Both the position numbers and the translations under genes were made by a program. Positions 40,935-54,100 of a stretch of 64,000 bases of DNA are shown in pieces. Each line of letters starts with the position of its first letter. Position 1 is the stretch's first letter. Under the pieces are notes generated by a model, which was not told the DNA's origin, did no database searches, and saw only the letters and a list, made by a program, of their open reading frames with translations. The stretch covers positions 185,683 to 249,682 of the forward strand of contig WBMW01004107.1 of the NCBI GenBank assembly GCA_013396635.1, written 5' to 3'. Source of the stretch: Penelope pileata (taxonomy: Eukaryota; Chordata; Aves; Galliformes; Cracidae).

Positions 40935-41110
40935 TACGAACGAGAGAGCTTCATTTGCGGTTGGCAGCATCGCGGGTGCCCTCGCACCCTCGGCAGAGAC
41001 CCGCGGCTCCCGACCCCACGCTGCGATTCAGCACCACGGACAGCGCCGGCGTCCCCCGCCGCGTTTCCACGGGGATGGATGGGTATGCCCTGTCCCCTCC
41101 GGGTCTGCCA
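40935..41110. promoter_or_regulatory. Short isolated CpG-rich block
   Basis: About 175 bp, GC-rich, with many CpG dinucleotides (clusters such as ATCGCGGG, GACCCGCGG, AGCGCCGGCG, CCGCCGCG) in surroundings that are AT-rich and CpG-poor. It starts about 125 bp beyond the LTR. It lies in a plus-strand open frame at 40,817-41,221 (134 codons) that I cannot match to any family; high GC alone can keep a frame open. It could be an orphan promoter, the remnant of a GC-rich first exon or a minisatellite-like GC patch. The function is not established. Confidence 0.5.
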
Positions 41111-43547
41111 CAGCCATCAGTGTTCCACTACACAGAGCAAGAAGTGTTGCAGGAAGAGGCCATACCTTTTATTAAGATAGAACTGGTGCAGCTGGCAAGA
41201 AGGCAAGGTTTTGAGAACTGAGTCAATTGGCACTTCTGCCATCTTACTAAGCTCATTAAAAATACGTGCAATGTGTCATTTAGACAGGATGATTTGCAGC
41301 AATTGGATTGCCACAAGTAAAATTGTCGCCAACAGCCAAAGTAGTAGTGAGGTCCTGAAAAGTAAGGATGAAGCATTTATCATAAGAGATAGCAGGAGGT
41401 CTTCGTCAAGACAAATTCAGTCTATTATAAAAGTTGTAGGGAAAGGAATTAAGAAAGTAGAAAAGGAGAGGTCAAAACAGTGAGGTGAAAGAGGTAGCTG
41501 GAGTTAAGGGAACAGATGGAGTCAAGACTTCCTTTCTTTTAGGAGACACCAGGAGGGTCTATGAAGAAATGTATATTAAAAGGTGATGAGTAGTATGAAA
41601 AGTTTTTGAATAGATGTCTGCAAAATGAATTTAAAAAAGGAAAGAAAATATTTCATATTTTAAATATGGCTAGATTTAAATTATGCTAGAAATGTTTTAT
41701 GTCCAGTGCTTGTCATTTCAACATTTTAAATAGAACACAGGCAATATTTCTCTGGTGTAGGTGTTTACGTGTCTTTCCTATAGGAAAGAATACTGAAGAA
41801 AATGAAAAAGAAAAAAGAAAAATCGTATGTACTAGTTAAATCATGAATCATATTGAGGTGAAGTGTATGTGAAAATGAGAGAACTGAGCAGAGAAACAAA
41901 GAGACTCAGACATTTGCATTTTGGAAGCAGGTATTTCTTGCCATTTTGAGAACTGCTAGAGGCATGACTGGAGTGCAGCCACTGGCATGAAACAGTTGCC
42001 ACGCAGGAATCTGATAGAAAATGGCCTTGGAAAAAAATCACTTTACTGGGGAAAGCGCAGTCAAGGAAGACAGAAAATACACAGATGCAGCTATAAAGAG
42101 TGTATGTTAAAAGAAGAATTGTTACAATGTGGAATTACTGGTATATATCTGGATAGTGTTTTTAGAAGACAGTAATTGGGAAATTATATCCAACTCAAGT
42201 ACAAAGGAATAGTAAAACCTTTTTTCCTTTGTTAACTTTTTCTAAAACAGTTACAAACCTGTTTATATGTCAGCCTCTAAATATTATTCTCAAAATCAAA
42301 TCTAGAAGACAGTGTGGCTTTTAAATGTTTCATCCCTGTTAAAGAATCTTACAAGAATATTTCCTGAAGTGTACTTTAGGCTATATAATTTTAAACTGAT
42401 CATGCATTCTAATGGGCATCTCTTTCTGTCTCATATGGCAAGCTGGTCCTGTTTATTAAGCTAACGTTTATGGCATCTTCAGAACAGTATAGCGCTAAAT
42501 TATACACTGTGTGACTGAAAAGGACTGAAGTATCGTGTATTTTACATGCGAAGAAATGAGCAAATGTATTTGTTCTTCTAACTTCAGGCTAGGAAAAGAA
42601 AAAGAGAGAGAAAGGAAAAGATGTAAAAACAGCCATTATAGCATCCTGTCATCCCCTATAGTTAGGGGTGGACTTGCCTGCACATTCACCTGTAAGGGAA
42701 AGACTCTTGTCTTTTCATTCTATTAGAAGGCAGATGAAGTCGTAAGTCTTGGCTTCCTAGACACTCTGGCGCTCTGGCATAACAAAGTATAGAACAGCTG
42801 CTTAATTGTCAGCATGTGAGTAGTCTCACTGAGACTTGAAGCTGGGAATATTCAGGCTGTATTTTAGTCAATCCAGCTGAAGCTAGTCGGACTCTAAGAA
42901 CTGATATTCTCGGGGACCATAGTTTTGTCTCCTTCCCTTTCATTAAAAGGCAGGTAGAAACCCATGCATCCTTTCCAAGATTACTCTAACACGAGTCAAG
43001 CCTATATTTGCTACAACATTGTTCTGAGACTGCAAATAGGCAAGGATGTCATCCACAAAAGAGCAGAACTGCTCCACCACAGTGGTGTCTCCTCTAGGAA
43101 GAGCTTTCAGTAACACTAGTTTTGTATTTTGATTCTCTGTTAAACTTTTAATTCTTGGAGCACATAAAAAATAGACTAAAACTTAATCTGGCCACACTTC
43201 CCACTGGAGCCACTGCACTGGAACTCCTGCTCAGCTGAGAACAGCTCCTTTAGCACTCATTTCAGTGGTTCCCACATCAATGCAAAGTGCTGTGTTTAAC
43301 AGCCTGATTTGAATAACCTTCTACTGAAGAACTCATTTAAAATTAAATGGTAACCAAATGTAAATACCTTCATATCTCAATGGAGAATGCTCAGACATTG
43401 ATCATCTGCAAGGCAAAACTGTACCTTAAAAGTTATTGCAGTATGACACGCACATCTGACATGCATTGCAGGTTACTACACACCGCTGGCTGGAGTGGCC
43501 TACTTGGCCAAGCAGTCACTCCTGACGTATTACAAAAGCATGTTAAG

Positions 43548-43588
43548 ATATATATATGGATACCATGTATATATATGGATATCATATA
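43548..43588. repeat. Two-copy tandem repeat ATATATATGGATA(C/T)CAT
   Basis: Two adjacent near-identical units of about 19 bp, AT-rich. Confidence 0.7.
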
Positions 43589-44846
43589 GGTAGGTATATC
43601 TTGTTACAACATGCAACTACAAAATATATATATTTAAATCAATCTTAGTAAGAAGTTATTTGATTTAAACAATCTGTACACAGAGCTGTAACCTTTCTAC
43701 TTTTAGACTTTTAGGACTTCTAGCCTAAAAGAGTAACATGTTACCCAGTAGCTTCTTGGTCAAAAATACACTCTTCCAAAAAAGAACCTGGGGACAGGAA
43801 AGTGTTCTTTAAAATTGTAACAAAACCCCCGACATCATAACACATACAGATAATGGGAGGGATGAACGAACTGCTACAATTTCAGAATTTAAGCAACCAT
43901 GACTGAAGCAATTTGTTAAGTCTTGCTCCTCTTTTAAAGGAAACTATGTCAGAAAAACACTAAGTTATTGAAGTTGCCTGTTTTCATCGTTGTGTTGATC
44001 TGTATTCATTCATGCTCAAAGGCAATAAAGCATTTAACCATGTACATAGTTTTAATCATGTCTGCAAGCTCCATAGCATCTCAATTCAAAACTGAATCCG
44101 GACATGTTGCACTTCCAATAAGTGGCAATTCCTTTCTCCCTCCCATCCTTTCTTCTTAAAAGAAACTCACCTTTCCTGTATCTCAGAAGGATATTAAAAG
44201 GAAGCAACCACACAGCAAGAAGCAAAATAGTCCTAGACAGAAAAGGCTGGCACTATAAGTTACTGTGCATCTCAGACCAAGACACCTCAAACCATACTTT
44301 CCCTGAAGCTATTTTCTGTTATGCCTTTGAATTTTTTAACTTCTGAAAGTTTCTTAACTTCAATCTTTATCTGCATCACTGCACATGGATAAAATGGCCC
44401 TATTTGATAAATATGTTGGGTCAAAAGCAGAATACCCAGATTTTGCACTTGCCTGTTGATTTCACAAATTCAAGCAAAGAACCAGTAAGTCTCTGCCATG
44501 TTCTGTATCAGAGCCTCTTCCTCTGTGTTCAGAGGACACCCTGTCACTTTCTCCTCTGGTTGGAAATGTCTCATCTCGCTGCCAGCTGATCTTTGTTTCT
44601 CGCATTCCTGACCAGATTCAGGAATTGATAGTTCCTAATCACTAGGGGGAAATGTAATCATTTTCTTCCTTTCTGCTTAAAATTTATGGATTATTTTCTA
44701 CTTTGCTACTTTTAAAAACTATCCTTAATAAGTTTCCAAGCTTGCAATAATGATTTTTAAAAATAAGAAAAAATAAATGTAAGTGGGGTAATGTTTTTTA
44801 AGCTTATTCAGTTGCAGGGACTCTCCAGTCCCAAGTATGTAAACAT

Positions 44847-44863
44847 ACACACACACACACACA
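44847..44863. repeat. (CA)n microsatellite
   Basis: Eight and a half CA units. Confidence 0.9.
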
Positions 44864-46080
44864 TTCTTAGAATAGTTTATTAAACTATTACAATTTGGTA
44901 GGTGATCTTCATATTTTACCAATGATTTTAAGAAGAGTTGCCGTTCAGGTAAGTGCTTAAACCTAACACCATAAGGCGTGCACCCAAACTCTACAGGTTC
45001 CAGGTATTATTACTAAGACATTTAAATTTTTTCCCTCTCTGGGGAAAACATATCCTTGCACTGTGCGTGAGCATTAAAGCTCTCCCCAAGGGCTGGAACT
45101 CAGGTTGCTAGAGTTGTTTTTGTAGAAGAGCAATTAACTGTGTTCCCCGCAGGAAAAAACAACAACAAAAAAAAAACCCCTATTTTGAAAGGTTGTGCTC
45201 TTGGCACTGCAATGCTAGTTCTGAGAATTAATTTGAATAAGAAACATGTGGCTCCTAAGTGATTTCTAGCACAAACTTAACATTGGTTTCAGCTAAACAA
45301 ACCTCTGTGCCATAGCTGCCACGGTAGAGGTATGTCACATCTCTATTACAAAATCATTTTTAGAGCTGTCACAGACACTCCAGTTTATATCTTCTAAAAA
45401 AAATAAGACCAATGTTTACTTTCACTGATATGTTAAAGGTCACTGAAAACACAGCCTATTTCTAGTTAAAATTCTTGTTAAGGGAACTTTTGTCTAATGT
45501 CTGAATTCTGGTTGCTCTGAGTTTTCTTTTACAAAAAATTTTTGCATTGTTTTGCTGAGAAGTAACACACACCAAATAACTGCAGCAAGCCACTGACACT
45601 CACCAAGAAATTTAACTGTTAAAAAGTTTGTAAAAATCTTGTAGTGCAGGATTGTGTTGCATGTGCATTCCAAAACTACTGCAGTATTTTAGTGATTTTC
45701 TTTTTCAAAAAAAAAAAAGAAAAAAAACAACTCCTTTTTTCTCATAACATTTCTTGCATCAAGCTCTTTTGTGCATTGTACCACTTGTAATTCATCCAAG
45801 TTCCAGTGAAGTTAAATTAGTTGTGTGGCCATAAGCTGATGCTTCAAAGAAAAAACAGATATTAAACAAATATTCTACATTTGTAGAATATTAGTACAGT
45901 TTTGTCCTATTTGCAAGTTAATGCAAAAAAAAAAAAATTTAACATATTAAAGCATTTACCTAGCAAAAAATACCAAACAACTTGCATCAGTGAAGGTGTT
46001 GTGTCTCTCTGAAGAGTAACTGCTCTTCTTTCTGCCATTCTGAAAATTGTTATGCTGTCATCTCAGGTTTGTGTACCGAG

Positions 46081-46165
46081 GATCATGGAACATGATGATG
46101 ATTGGAAAGGACCTCAGAAGGTCATCTAGTCTAGTTGCCTACTCCACACAGCAAAGCAACAGTAT
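46081..46165 (-). mobile_element. CR1 3' fragment
   Basis: The plus strand reads GATTGGAAAGGACCTCAGAA then GGTCATCTAGTCTAG, the reverse complement of the conserved CR1 3' tail. Only about 85 bp are recognisable. Confidence 0.7.
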
Positions 46166-49100
46166 GAACACCAAACTGTAAGTCTTTGCAAGAGTCCACA
46201 AGATCACTATTGCTTTGCTGCAAGATTGAAAGGTTTGTCTTTCTGCTTACACATCTTGAATCTCTTTGGCTGTAGAGAGGGTTTCCTCTGTGGTGTGGGT
46301 AACAGTGGTGACCTGGTTTCTAGTCTTGATGCTCTTCATCAAGGAAGAAGAGATGTCTGGGCATTCTTCATGTACGTGATAATAAAACCATTAACTTAGC
46401 TTGGCTAAAAGCAAAAATAAAGTACTTCTACTATTAAGAATTCCAGTTAGCTTAATGATATTTTCAGTAGGTTACCAAGTGGCAAACTTAGATCTATCCT
46501 AAGTAGCCATACAGTGAATCCAGTTAGTGAGATGTCAGCAGATGAAGAGTTAAGTGCATGATGACAGCTATAAGTAAGCTATAGCAGAAATGAAAGTGTC
46601 TGTTCCAAGCTGGCTGGGGTCTGAGTTCAACCCTCCAGAAAGCGTGCATGCCTAGCCTATGCTGACCAACTAACTTACCACCAATGGGTAAAACTAAAGA
46701 GAAAGGCACTGCTGATAGGCACTGTGTGATTCAGCATGCGTCTTAAAAAGAGACTTAGATAGTCTCTTTTCCCTGAAAATAGAGGATGCTTTAGCTAATT
46801 AGCTTGATGTAACACCTAACGTTCAGGTGACTGGTGTTAATCCTGCCTTTGGTGTGCCATAAATTCAGTTGTATGTGCCAGTAGACCTTGAAGTCCAATG
46901 AGGCTTCTGCAAAGGCATGTACTGCAGGAGCAAAGCCTCAGAAACACTGGGACAAGAAAAGAGCTCTACGGTTTTGCAAGATACATTCATCTTCACTATT
47001 ATCAATCCCTCAAATGTGTATTAGGTGACAATAAGACCTACAGAGAAACAGGACCAGAGTCCTTTTCTGCTGCACCTGAAACTGGAAGTACACCCTTCAG
47101 TGGCTATGTGATGACCACCACAAACATGCTTTACATTATAGGCTATTCTGGTATGTCTTATATGGAGGAAAACTCCTGTGGCTTTCATGAGTCCACATCA
47201 TTTGGCTGAGCCACAGAGAGAAAGCTACACCTATCCCATTCCATCAGACTCCTTCAACAATGCTGGAGGTGTGCTGACTGTGGAGGCTATGACACTGTTC
47301 AGCAGGAAGAAAGAAGTCAAAGGAACAAGGTGTGTAGGATGGGTGTTCTTAATGTTTCATCTCTATCATACAGTACATTGGACAACTGAACACAGTACCC
47401 ACATTGCAGCTGAACATCCAAATGCAGTATTTTATGGACTAGGAATGCATATGGCTGAATAAGGCAAAGCACATTTTATTCAAGAAGTAATTTAGGCAAA
47501 TAAAGCATTTGTCTTCCCTTTCTGGTCCTGACACGACACAGAAAGCAACCACTGCAATAATACAGGGCCCTCTAACCTGGGAAAAACAATACAATTCTAT
47601 AGACAATGAAATTCCAGAAACTCACTCCTGACTGAGATCACCTTAGACCTTAACACTCTCTGAACAAAATGAAAAAGATATTTTCTTGAGACTTAATATT
47701 TCCTCAATTCAGATGCAAGCACCACAGCACCAGAAATTCTCTCCATCCCACGCAGAAAAATCCACAAGTCTATCATGCTTTTTCATCCGCAAATTGAGAG
47801 TGAGTTTTTGCACTTAGTCTTATACTTGGGAAGAGCTCAGACACAGTAGTGAAGGTGTCTATAAGGATTAGCAGACAGACTGGAGTTAGACTGAAACTCT
47901 TCAACAATTTAAAAATCTGTCTTCTTATTGACATATCCCACAGGCTGAATTTCATGTAGACCATAACATGGCATCTGAGGAAATCTGCTCTAAAGCTCTG
48001 GGGCTTGTGAGCTGACTGACTGCAAATACATCCCTGCGGTTTCTTTTCCCCAAGATTGTAATTAAATTTATTTGCTTAATTTTCACTCCTGTTCTTTCCT
48101 TCAACTCTTTTCCTCCTTACAGGAAGATGAGTGGATGATTTTTTACTTTATGGATTTGTAAATATGGAAGTTAGGCGTACTTATTTTCTCCCACTTGGAG
48201 CACATGAGGAAAGTGCGTATCAAATACTGCTTAAATGTAACTTGTTTTGCCTAGTAACACTCAATTAATTTGCTGTTCTTCCTACATATTTCTTCCCTTC
48301 CTCACATGTGTACTGACTTGCGATAGGTTGGAACTCCAACAGATTGCAGCAGTGTTTTGAAGAAAGGCAGGCCATGCCAGCCTCCTTGGTTCAGAGGTAA
48401 GGAGGACAGACATCTACCAACTAAAGACATTGCACATGAAACATGAGGGTTTTGCAAAAATATATTGTGCATTTGCCTAAAAGGTTGAGTTTGTTTAAAA
48501 ATATTGAAAGACTAAGGTGAAAAACGGGTCCCACTGGAATAGTAGCCAGTTCCCTGCTCTTTTTGTGAAGCCAGAACTTCATTCTAAATCTCCAGAAGGC
48601 ACAGCCTCTCTCCTCATAGCTGCAAATCAAAATACTTTTAATTTCCCTTGATTTACATATGATTACAAACAGGTGTGGTTACTTTAATTTGTAAATACGT
48701 GAATTTGAGTGCAAATTTCAACTCCAGGGCCACCACAAGTTTAACTTTTGGAGAAGATGAGTTTCTTCTACTCTCCAAAGATTCACTTTTCTTAAAATTT
48801 TACCAGCATGTTAGCATTTCCCAATAGCAATACACTACACATTGGGTTGGGGGAAAGATTCTTAATTATCGAAAGACAATAAAATATTAGTAAGCTGCAT
48901 CGTATTCACACAGCAACTTTAAACATCTGTGGCCTGAAGTCTCAACCCTACTTTCCTATCTCTGATGCATTATGTTGTGATGTTCCACCAGAAGCGCTGA
49001 TGTATGGTGCCACATCCCTTTTAAAATAAAGATCACTGATTTATATTCTTTGTAGTTAAGACCAACCCTGGAACCATTCCTCCACATGGAGCTCATGCTG

Positions 49101-49239
49101 CTTAGTCTGAAGTGCATTTGTGCCTGAGAGAAGGCAATAGAAATGAAGGCTGACCAGCTCTTCTCACGATTATGTCTTATCTTCCAGAAGCTCTTGAACC
49201 AAAGGATGAAAAGGGAGGATATCTTGATAACATACAGAA
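46166..49239. other. Non-coding
   Basis: No gene or repeat recognised. Open frames here are short and unsupported. Confidence 0.55.
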
Positions 49240-49625
49240 ACTGAAGCATTTCACATGTGAGGAAAAGCTGAGAAAACTGGCTTTGCTCAGACTGAGGTAG
49301 AGGAGGGTCAAGGGAAAAACAATCATTATCTGCAAATGCCTGAAGAAAGTGCCAGGACCTTTTCAGTGATGCTGAGTGACAGAACAAGGGACACAATGAA
49401 ATACAGGAGGTGAAGATCAGGAAATACTTTTCCTGTGAGGGTGACTGAGCACTGGCACGGGCTGCCCAGAGAGCTTGTGTAGTGTCCCTCCTTGGTGATA
49501 TTCAGAAGCCATCTGGACATGGCACTGGGGAACTGCCTCTATGTGACCCTACTCCAGGGAAGGGATCTGGACCAGATGACCTCCAGACTTCCCTTCCCAC
49601 CTCAACTCTTCTGTGATTCTGTAAC
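49240..49625 (+). mobile_element. CR1 3' fragment
   Basis: Plus-strand CR1 from the end of ORF2 (CATGTGAGGAAAAGCTGAG) through GGGCTGCCCAGAGAGCTTGT. It ends at about 49,622 with CTTCTGTGATTCTGT octamers. Frames are broken. Confidence 0.9.
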
Positions 49626-49786
49626 AGTAGGGAGGAAAATTCTGTAGTCACACATAGGAAGAACAAATAGTATTTGTCTGTCAGAGGCTTAAAAATAATT
49701 TAAGCTCTAACTTGATTCCTACTAGAGAAGCCAGTATGCTGCATTTGAATTGCTGCTAACAAAAAAGCTACAATCTACTAATAACA

Positions 49787-49960
49787 TAGAATCATAAAAA
49801 CACTAGGTTGGAAAGGACCTACAAGATCATCTAGTCCAAATGTCCTCCTATCACCATCCCTACCCACTAAGCTACTAAATCATATCCCTTAGCACCTCAT
49901 CTAGACGCTTCTTGAACAGTGCCAGGGACGGTGACTCCACCACCTCCCTGGGCAGGCCAA
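49787..49960 (-). mobile_element. CR1 3' fragment
   Basis: Minus-strand CR1 tail: the plus strand reads TTGGAAAGGACCTACAAGAT and ends with GTGACTCCACCACCTCCCTG, the reverse complement of the CR1 3' end. It is about 170 bp long and its 3' end faces the 3' end of the plus-strand fragment before it. Confidence 0.85.
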
Positions 49961-49974
49961 ACGTGAAATAAATT

Positions 49975-51125
49975 AATCATGGAATATCTCACATTGGAAG
50001 GGACCCACAAGTATCATCAAGTCCAACCTCCAGCTCCACAAAAGACTACCTAAAATTCAAACCCTGTGTCTGAGAGCATTACCCAAACACTCCTTGAACT
50101 CCAGCAGCTTGGGGCCATGACCACTGCCCTAGGGCGCCTGTGCCAGGGCCTGATCACCCTCTGGTGAAGAACCTTTTCCTAACCCCCAACCTGACCCTCC
50201 CCCGACACAGCTTCATTCTATTCCCTCGGGTCCCGTCACTGTCTCCAGAGAGCAGAGATCAGCATCTGCCCCTCCACTTCCATTATGAGGAAGCGGTAGG
50301 CTGCCCAAAGGCCTCCCATCAACGTCCTCTTGTCTAGGCTGAACAAACCACGGGACTTCGGTCATTCTTCATATGTCTTGCCCTCTAGACCCTTCACCAT
50401 CTTGGTGTCCTTACTTTAGATGCTCTCTAATAGTTTATGTTCCTCTGACATTGTGGCACCCAAACCTACACACAGTAGTGTTTCAGATGTTTTTTGCTAA
50501 GTCCCAGAATGATCTTCTCCATAATTTTACTAGGCACTAAATTGAGGCTGACAGGCCTGTAACTATCAGGGTCTTCTTCCCCTTTTTGAAAACTGGGACA
50601 ACATTTCCCAGTTTCCAGTCAACTGGGACCTCTCCAGATTATCAAGACCACTGAAAAATAATTGAGACTATGACATCAGTCAGCTCTTAGAACCCTGGGA
50701 TGAATCCCATCAAGACCTGTAGACTTATACACACCCAGCTGGAGCAGTAAATCCCACACAAGTTTGGTGTTAGCTTGGAGCTTATTGCTTGTGCAGTCAC
50801 AGCCCTCCAACTCAGAGCTCTTGGGGTCCTAGGGCCCATCATTGTCAGAGAAAGCCTTTACTATCTACGTGTTACCTGGACCCCTATTTGTGAGGTGATC
50901 TTCCTCATCAAAAGACGGATCAATGTTACCTCCAGTTCTCCTTTTACTGTTAACATATTATTAAAAGCCTTTATCATCCCCCACTCTATTGGCCAGCTTC
51001 AATTTTAATTGAGCTTTGGCCACACAAGTCATCTTCCTACAATGGTGAGGAACATCTCTGTAGTCCTCCAGTGTCACTTACAGTGTCCACATACTTTCTT
51101 TTCTGCCTAAGATCTACAAGATACC
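49975..51125 (-). mobile_element. CR1 LINE, degenerate, internally deleted
   Basis: The minus-strand CR1 3' end begins at about 49,975 (ATTGGAAGGGACCCACAAGT). The 3' UTR and end of ORF2 run to about 50,490, then the match jumps to a much earlier part of the reverse transcriptase (plus strand GAGGCTGACAGGCCTGTAAC, the SLTS region). It runs to about 51,125 with the AATTGAGCTTTGGCC segment near the N-terminal side of the RT. Most of the catalytic core, including the FADD box, is absent, so the copy has lost several hundred bases. A 22-nt A-tract (51,144-51,165) lies just beyond its truncated 5' end. Confidence 0.85.
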
Positions 51126-51143
51126 TGCATGAAAAGAAGTGCT

Positions 51144-51165
51144 AAAAAAAAAAAAAAAAAAAAAA
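51144..51165 (+). repeat. Poly(A) tract
   Basis: Twenty-two adenines, with a second A8 run following after CCCTACG. Confidence 0.85.
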
Positions 51166-54100
51166 CCCTACGAAAAAAAAGAACCAAACAAAACCCCAGA
51201 AATTGAAAGAAATCAGAGTTTGCAGTATTACATTTTTGGAACTGCTGCCTACTCCATTCTCCCCCCACACGAGTCCTTCTAACACTTTCATTAACTTATC
51301 ACTATTAATCTGTACAGTTTTTCATCCAGAATTCTGTGTAAACATTTTAAGGAAGGACTAAGTGACTTTCAGCAGATGTTGCTGAAAGAAGAGGACCACT
51401 GAGAGTTATGTACTCTGTAAGGCTGCTGTTTCTTCACAATTTACCTAACAAGGGCAAAAAGCAGTTGGGCAATCTCCCTTCACCAGCCAAAGGACAGGAT
51501 TCAAATGTATAGCTAAGTGGCTGACGGAAGCACAGTAGCCTTGAAGAGATTTATTCATAATGCTAAAAATAATGAAATTTTTACTATACAGGGTGATTAG
51601 CCCTGACTGCAGTCTTTGCAAAACAACTGTTCTGAGATCAAAAACTGATAAGATAATGATTTATCAAAGGTGATATTCTGATGCTTGTTATTCAAAGGAT
51701 CACAGTCTTTTTCATGTCGTACACTGTGTACCAGACAGTGTTTCATGCAAATCTATTACAGCACCATTCCTTTAATTTCACTTTACCTAATGTTATCCAG
51801 GAGTTATAGGAGAGTCTAGAGGAGATGAGCATGTGATATAAAACAAACTATTTTGAGTTTAGTTCTATGTCACTGACATTGGTGATGCCAGAAATTTCTG
51901 CATAAGTAATTTTTAAAAACTGATTTCTAGGAATCCATAATACAAACATTTTATACTTCTTCCCCCTTTTAGGAAATTGCCAACATCCTTACTCTTACTC
52001 CTGGAAGGACTTCACCGCAATACTTCGGCTGCGCTGCACAATATTGTATAGAAAATGCCACTTCCCTGGTTTGCTGCAAGGCTAACAGAATTTTCTCCTG
52101 AGGGGTAAGCTGGAAAACTGAAAGGAACAAATAATTCCATACATTTTTCAATTGGGTTAAAATTGAAAGATTTTCTTGTGCCTGAAAATGGCTAACTAAA
52201 AGCATGTAAGTGGAACATGATGCATAAACTTTCAGCTTTCAAGTAGTTCCTGTTCTATTTTGGAAATAATTTTCTAGTCGTAACAAAGCAGATTATTCAA
52301 GAGCATTAAGTTAACTTAGACACCCAGACAAAACCCCAACAGTTAGATTCTCTGCAACATTGATAACTACTGAGCAAGATGAGAAGCTTTATTTGGACTG
52401 CTTTGTTATATCCAGCGTGATGAAGAGTACATGGGATCCCAGGCATCGATAGCAGTCCAGGAAAGGATGCAAACAACCTTCACTTCAAAACACTAATAAG
52501 GCCAATTTTCATGCACAGATAGCATACCCTGACAGAGATTTTACCAGTCTTCTAGCCCTGCCATCCTGAAGGACTCTGAAGGCAAAATGGGATCAAAAGT
52601 CAAGACAACGCAGTTAGTACACAAGGTCAAAGTTTAATGCTCACAGTAATCAGGCCACAAAAGAAAACAGCAGCAGAAAGCAGCATCTTCCAGGGCTTTA
52701 CTTTCCATCAGTGCATAAATGACTCTACAGCGAAAAGCTTTGCCAAAAATCTAAGAGTGGCTAAAGAGCTCCAGATGATTCCTGAAGCCTAATTCTTACT
52801 ATGATTATGCTGAGAGGTTTGCCACATAATCCAATAATATTCTTGGCTATTAGTGATGCCTTCTAAGCTTGTCCTTTCCAGCCAGTCAGATATGTTATAA
52901 AATCTGTATTTCAAGCTTATTTTTTATTTCTCCAGACCCCCCAAAAAATAGGAGAGAGAGATATCCATACTGTGTACTGTGATGAGTTCAGCTTAAAAAC
53001 TCACCTGATCTTCATTCAAGCTGCACAGCAAGCCTGGATCAAAACCTGTTGCCATAAACTGCCCTTTCCCAGAAGTGAATGATCCCAGGTGTATTAAACT
53101 GCCTTGATGGGAAGCCAAGGACGAGCAAGCTCAAGGATTTCCCCAAGGAAGACCAAGCTCTTCTGTGGTGGAGCTTGGGTGCCAGCTTTTGGACTTGATC
53201 TGGTGCAAATATATGTGGAATTGCGTTCCTGTCTACTTGCCAGCACAGTAGGAAGCAGTGACAGTTAAAAAAAAAATTGCTTCAAATGCCATCTCTAAGC
53301 TGCTGCAAAGTCCAAGTTGGAAAGATAGCAGGCTAGAGGGAAGCTAATGGCTGGCACGAAAATGCTCTAGTGCTAGGGCCTAACTGCACCTTTCCAGGCA
53401 AAATCACACCTAAAATCTTCCCATGAATGATGTGGCATCTGGGGTGCAGCTGAGACTAAGAGAAGTGTCACCTCCCTGCTGCAAGCAGCCCTACTTATCC
53501 AGGGGGCAGATGTGCAGCAGTGGCTCAGCAGTTCACAACGAGGAACGGTCACCTGAAGGACCAACAAACACCAAAGGTGCCTCCAAGATTGCCAGTAGGA
53601 GGGGAAAGACTTCTCTGTAAGAGCTGCTTTTGTTTCCAGAGAAGGCAGGACTGGAGAGGCAGAAAGAAAGCATGGGGGGTGGGAAGTCTTCAGATATTTC
53701 TGGTGACCTGCTCACTAAACTTTGGGAGAGGTCCAGATCCAAGTCTGAAATTTAACTTCAAGATGTAGTCTTTACAGATATTAAACTTTGAGAACTATAA
53801 AGCAGACAGGCCTATAAAAGAAAATCTGCCCCAAAATGGCCCCAATAAGAAAGATCAGTGAAATCTTCCCATGGAAAAATCAAACTTCAAAACATCTCAC
53901 TAAGTATGTATAAAAAAAAAAAAAATCTTAGTAAGGTAATTGTTACTAATGTAAAATCAAGCAGATGGGTATCTGACATTTTAAGCAGCCTCTGAGATGT
54001 TGATAAAGAAGTTTTGGGACAGGTTGCCATTTTAAGTTCTCTTAGAGCAGGTGTCAGTTCCGATTAATTTGGGACTCAGAAACACAGCCGTGCTAGCACA

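Larger units (their letters stand above)
41111..46080. other. Non-coding, AT-rich
   Basis: No gene recognised. Contains an AT-rich tandem echo at 43,548-43,588 and a CA tract at 44,847-44,863. Confidence 0.55.

Noticed and set aside
48956..49396. 146-codon minus-strand frame
   Set aside because: Its left half is the antisense of a plus-strand CR1 fragment; the rest shows no recognisable domain.
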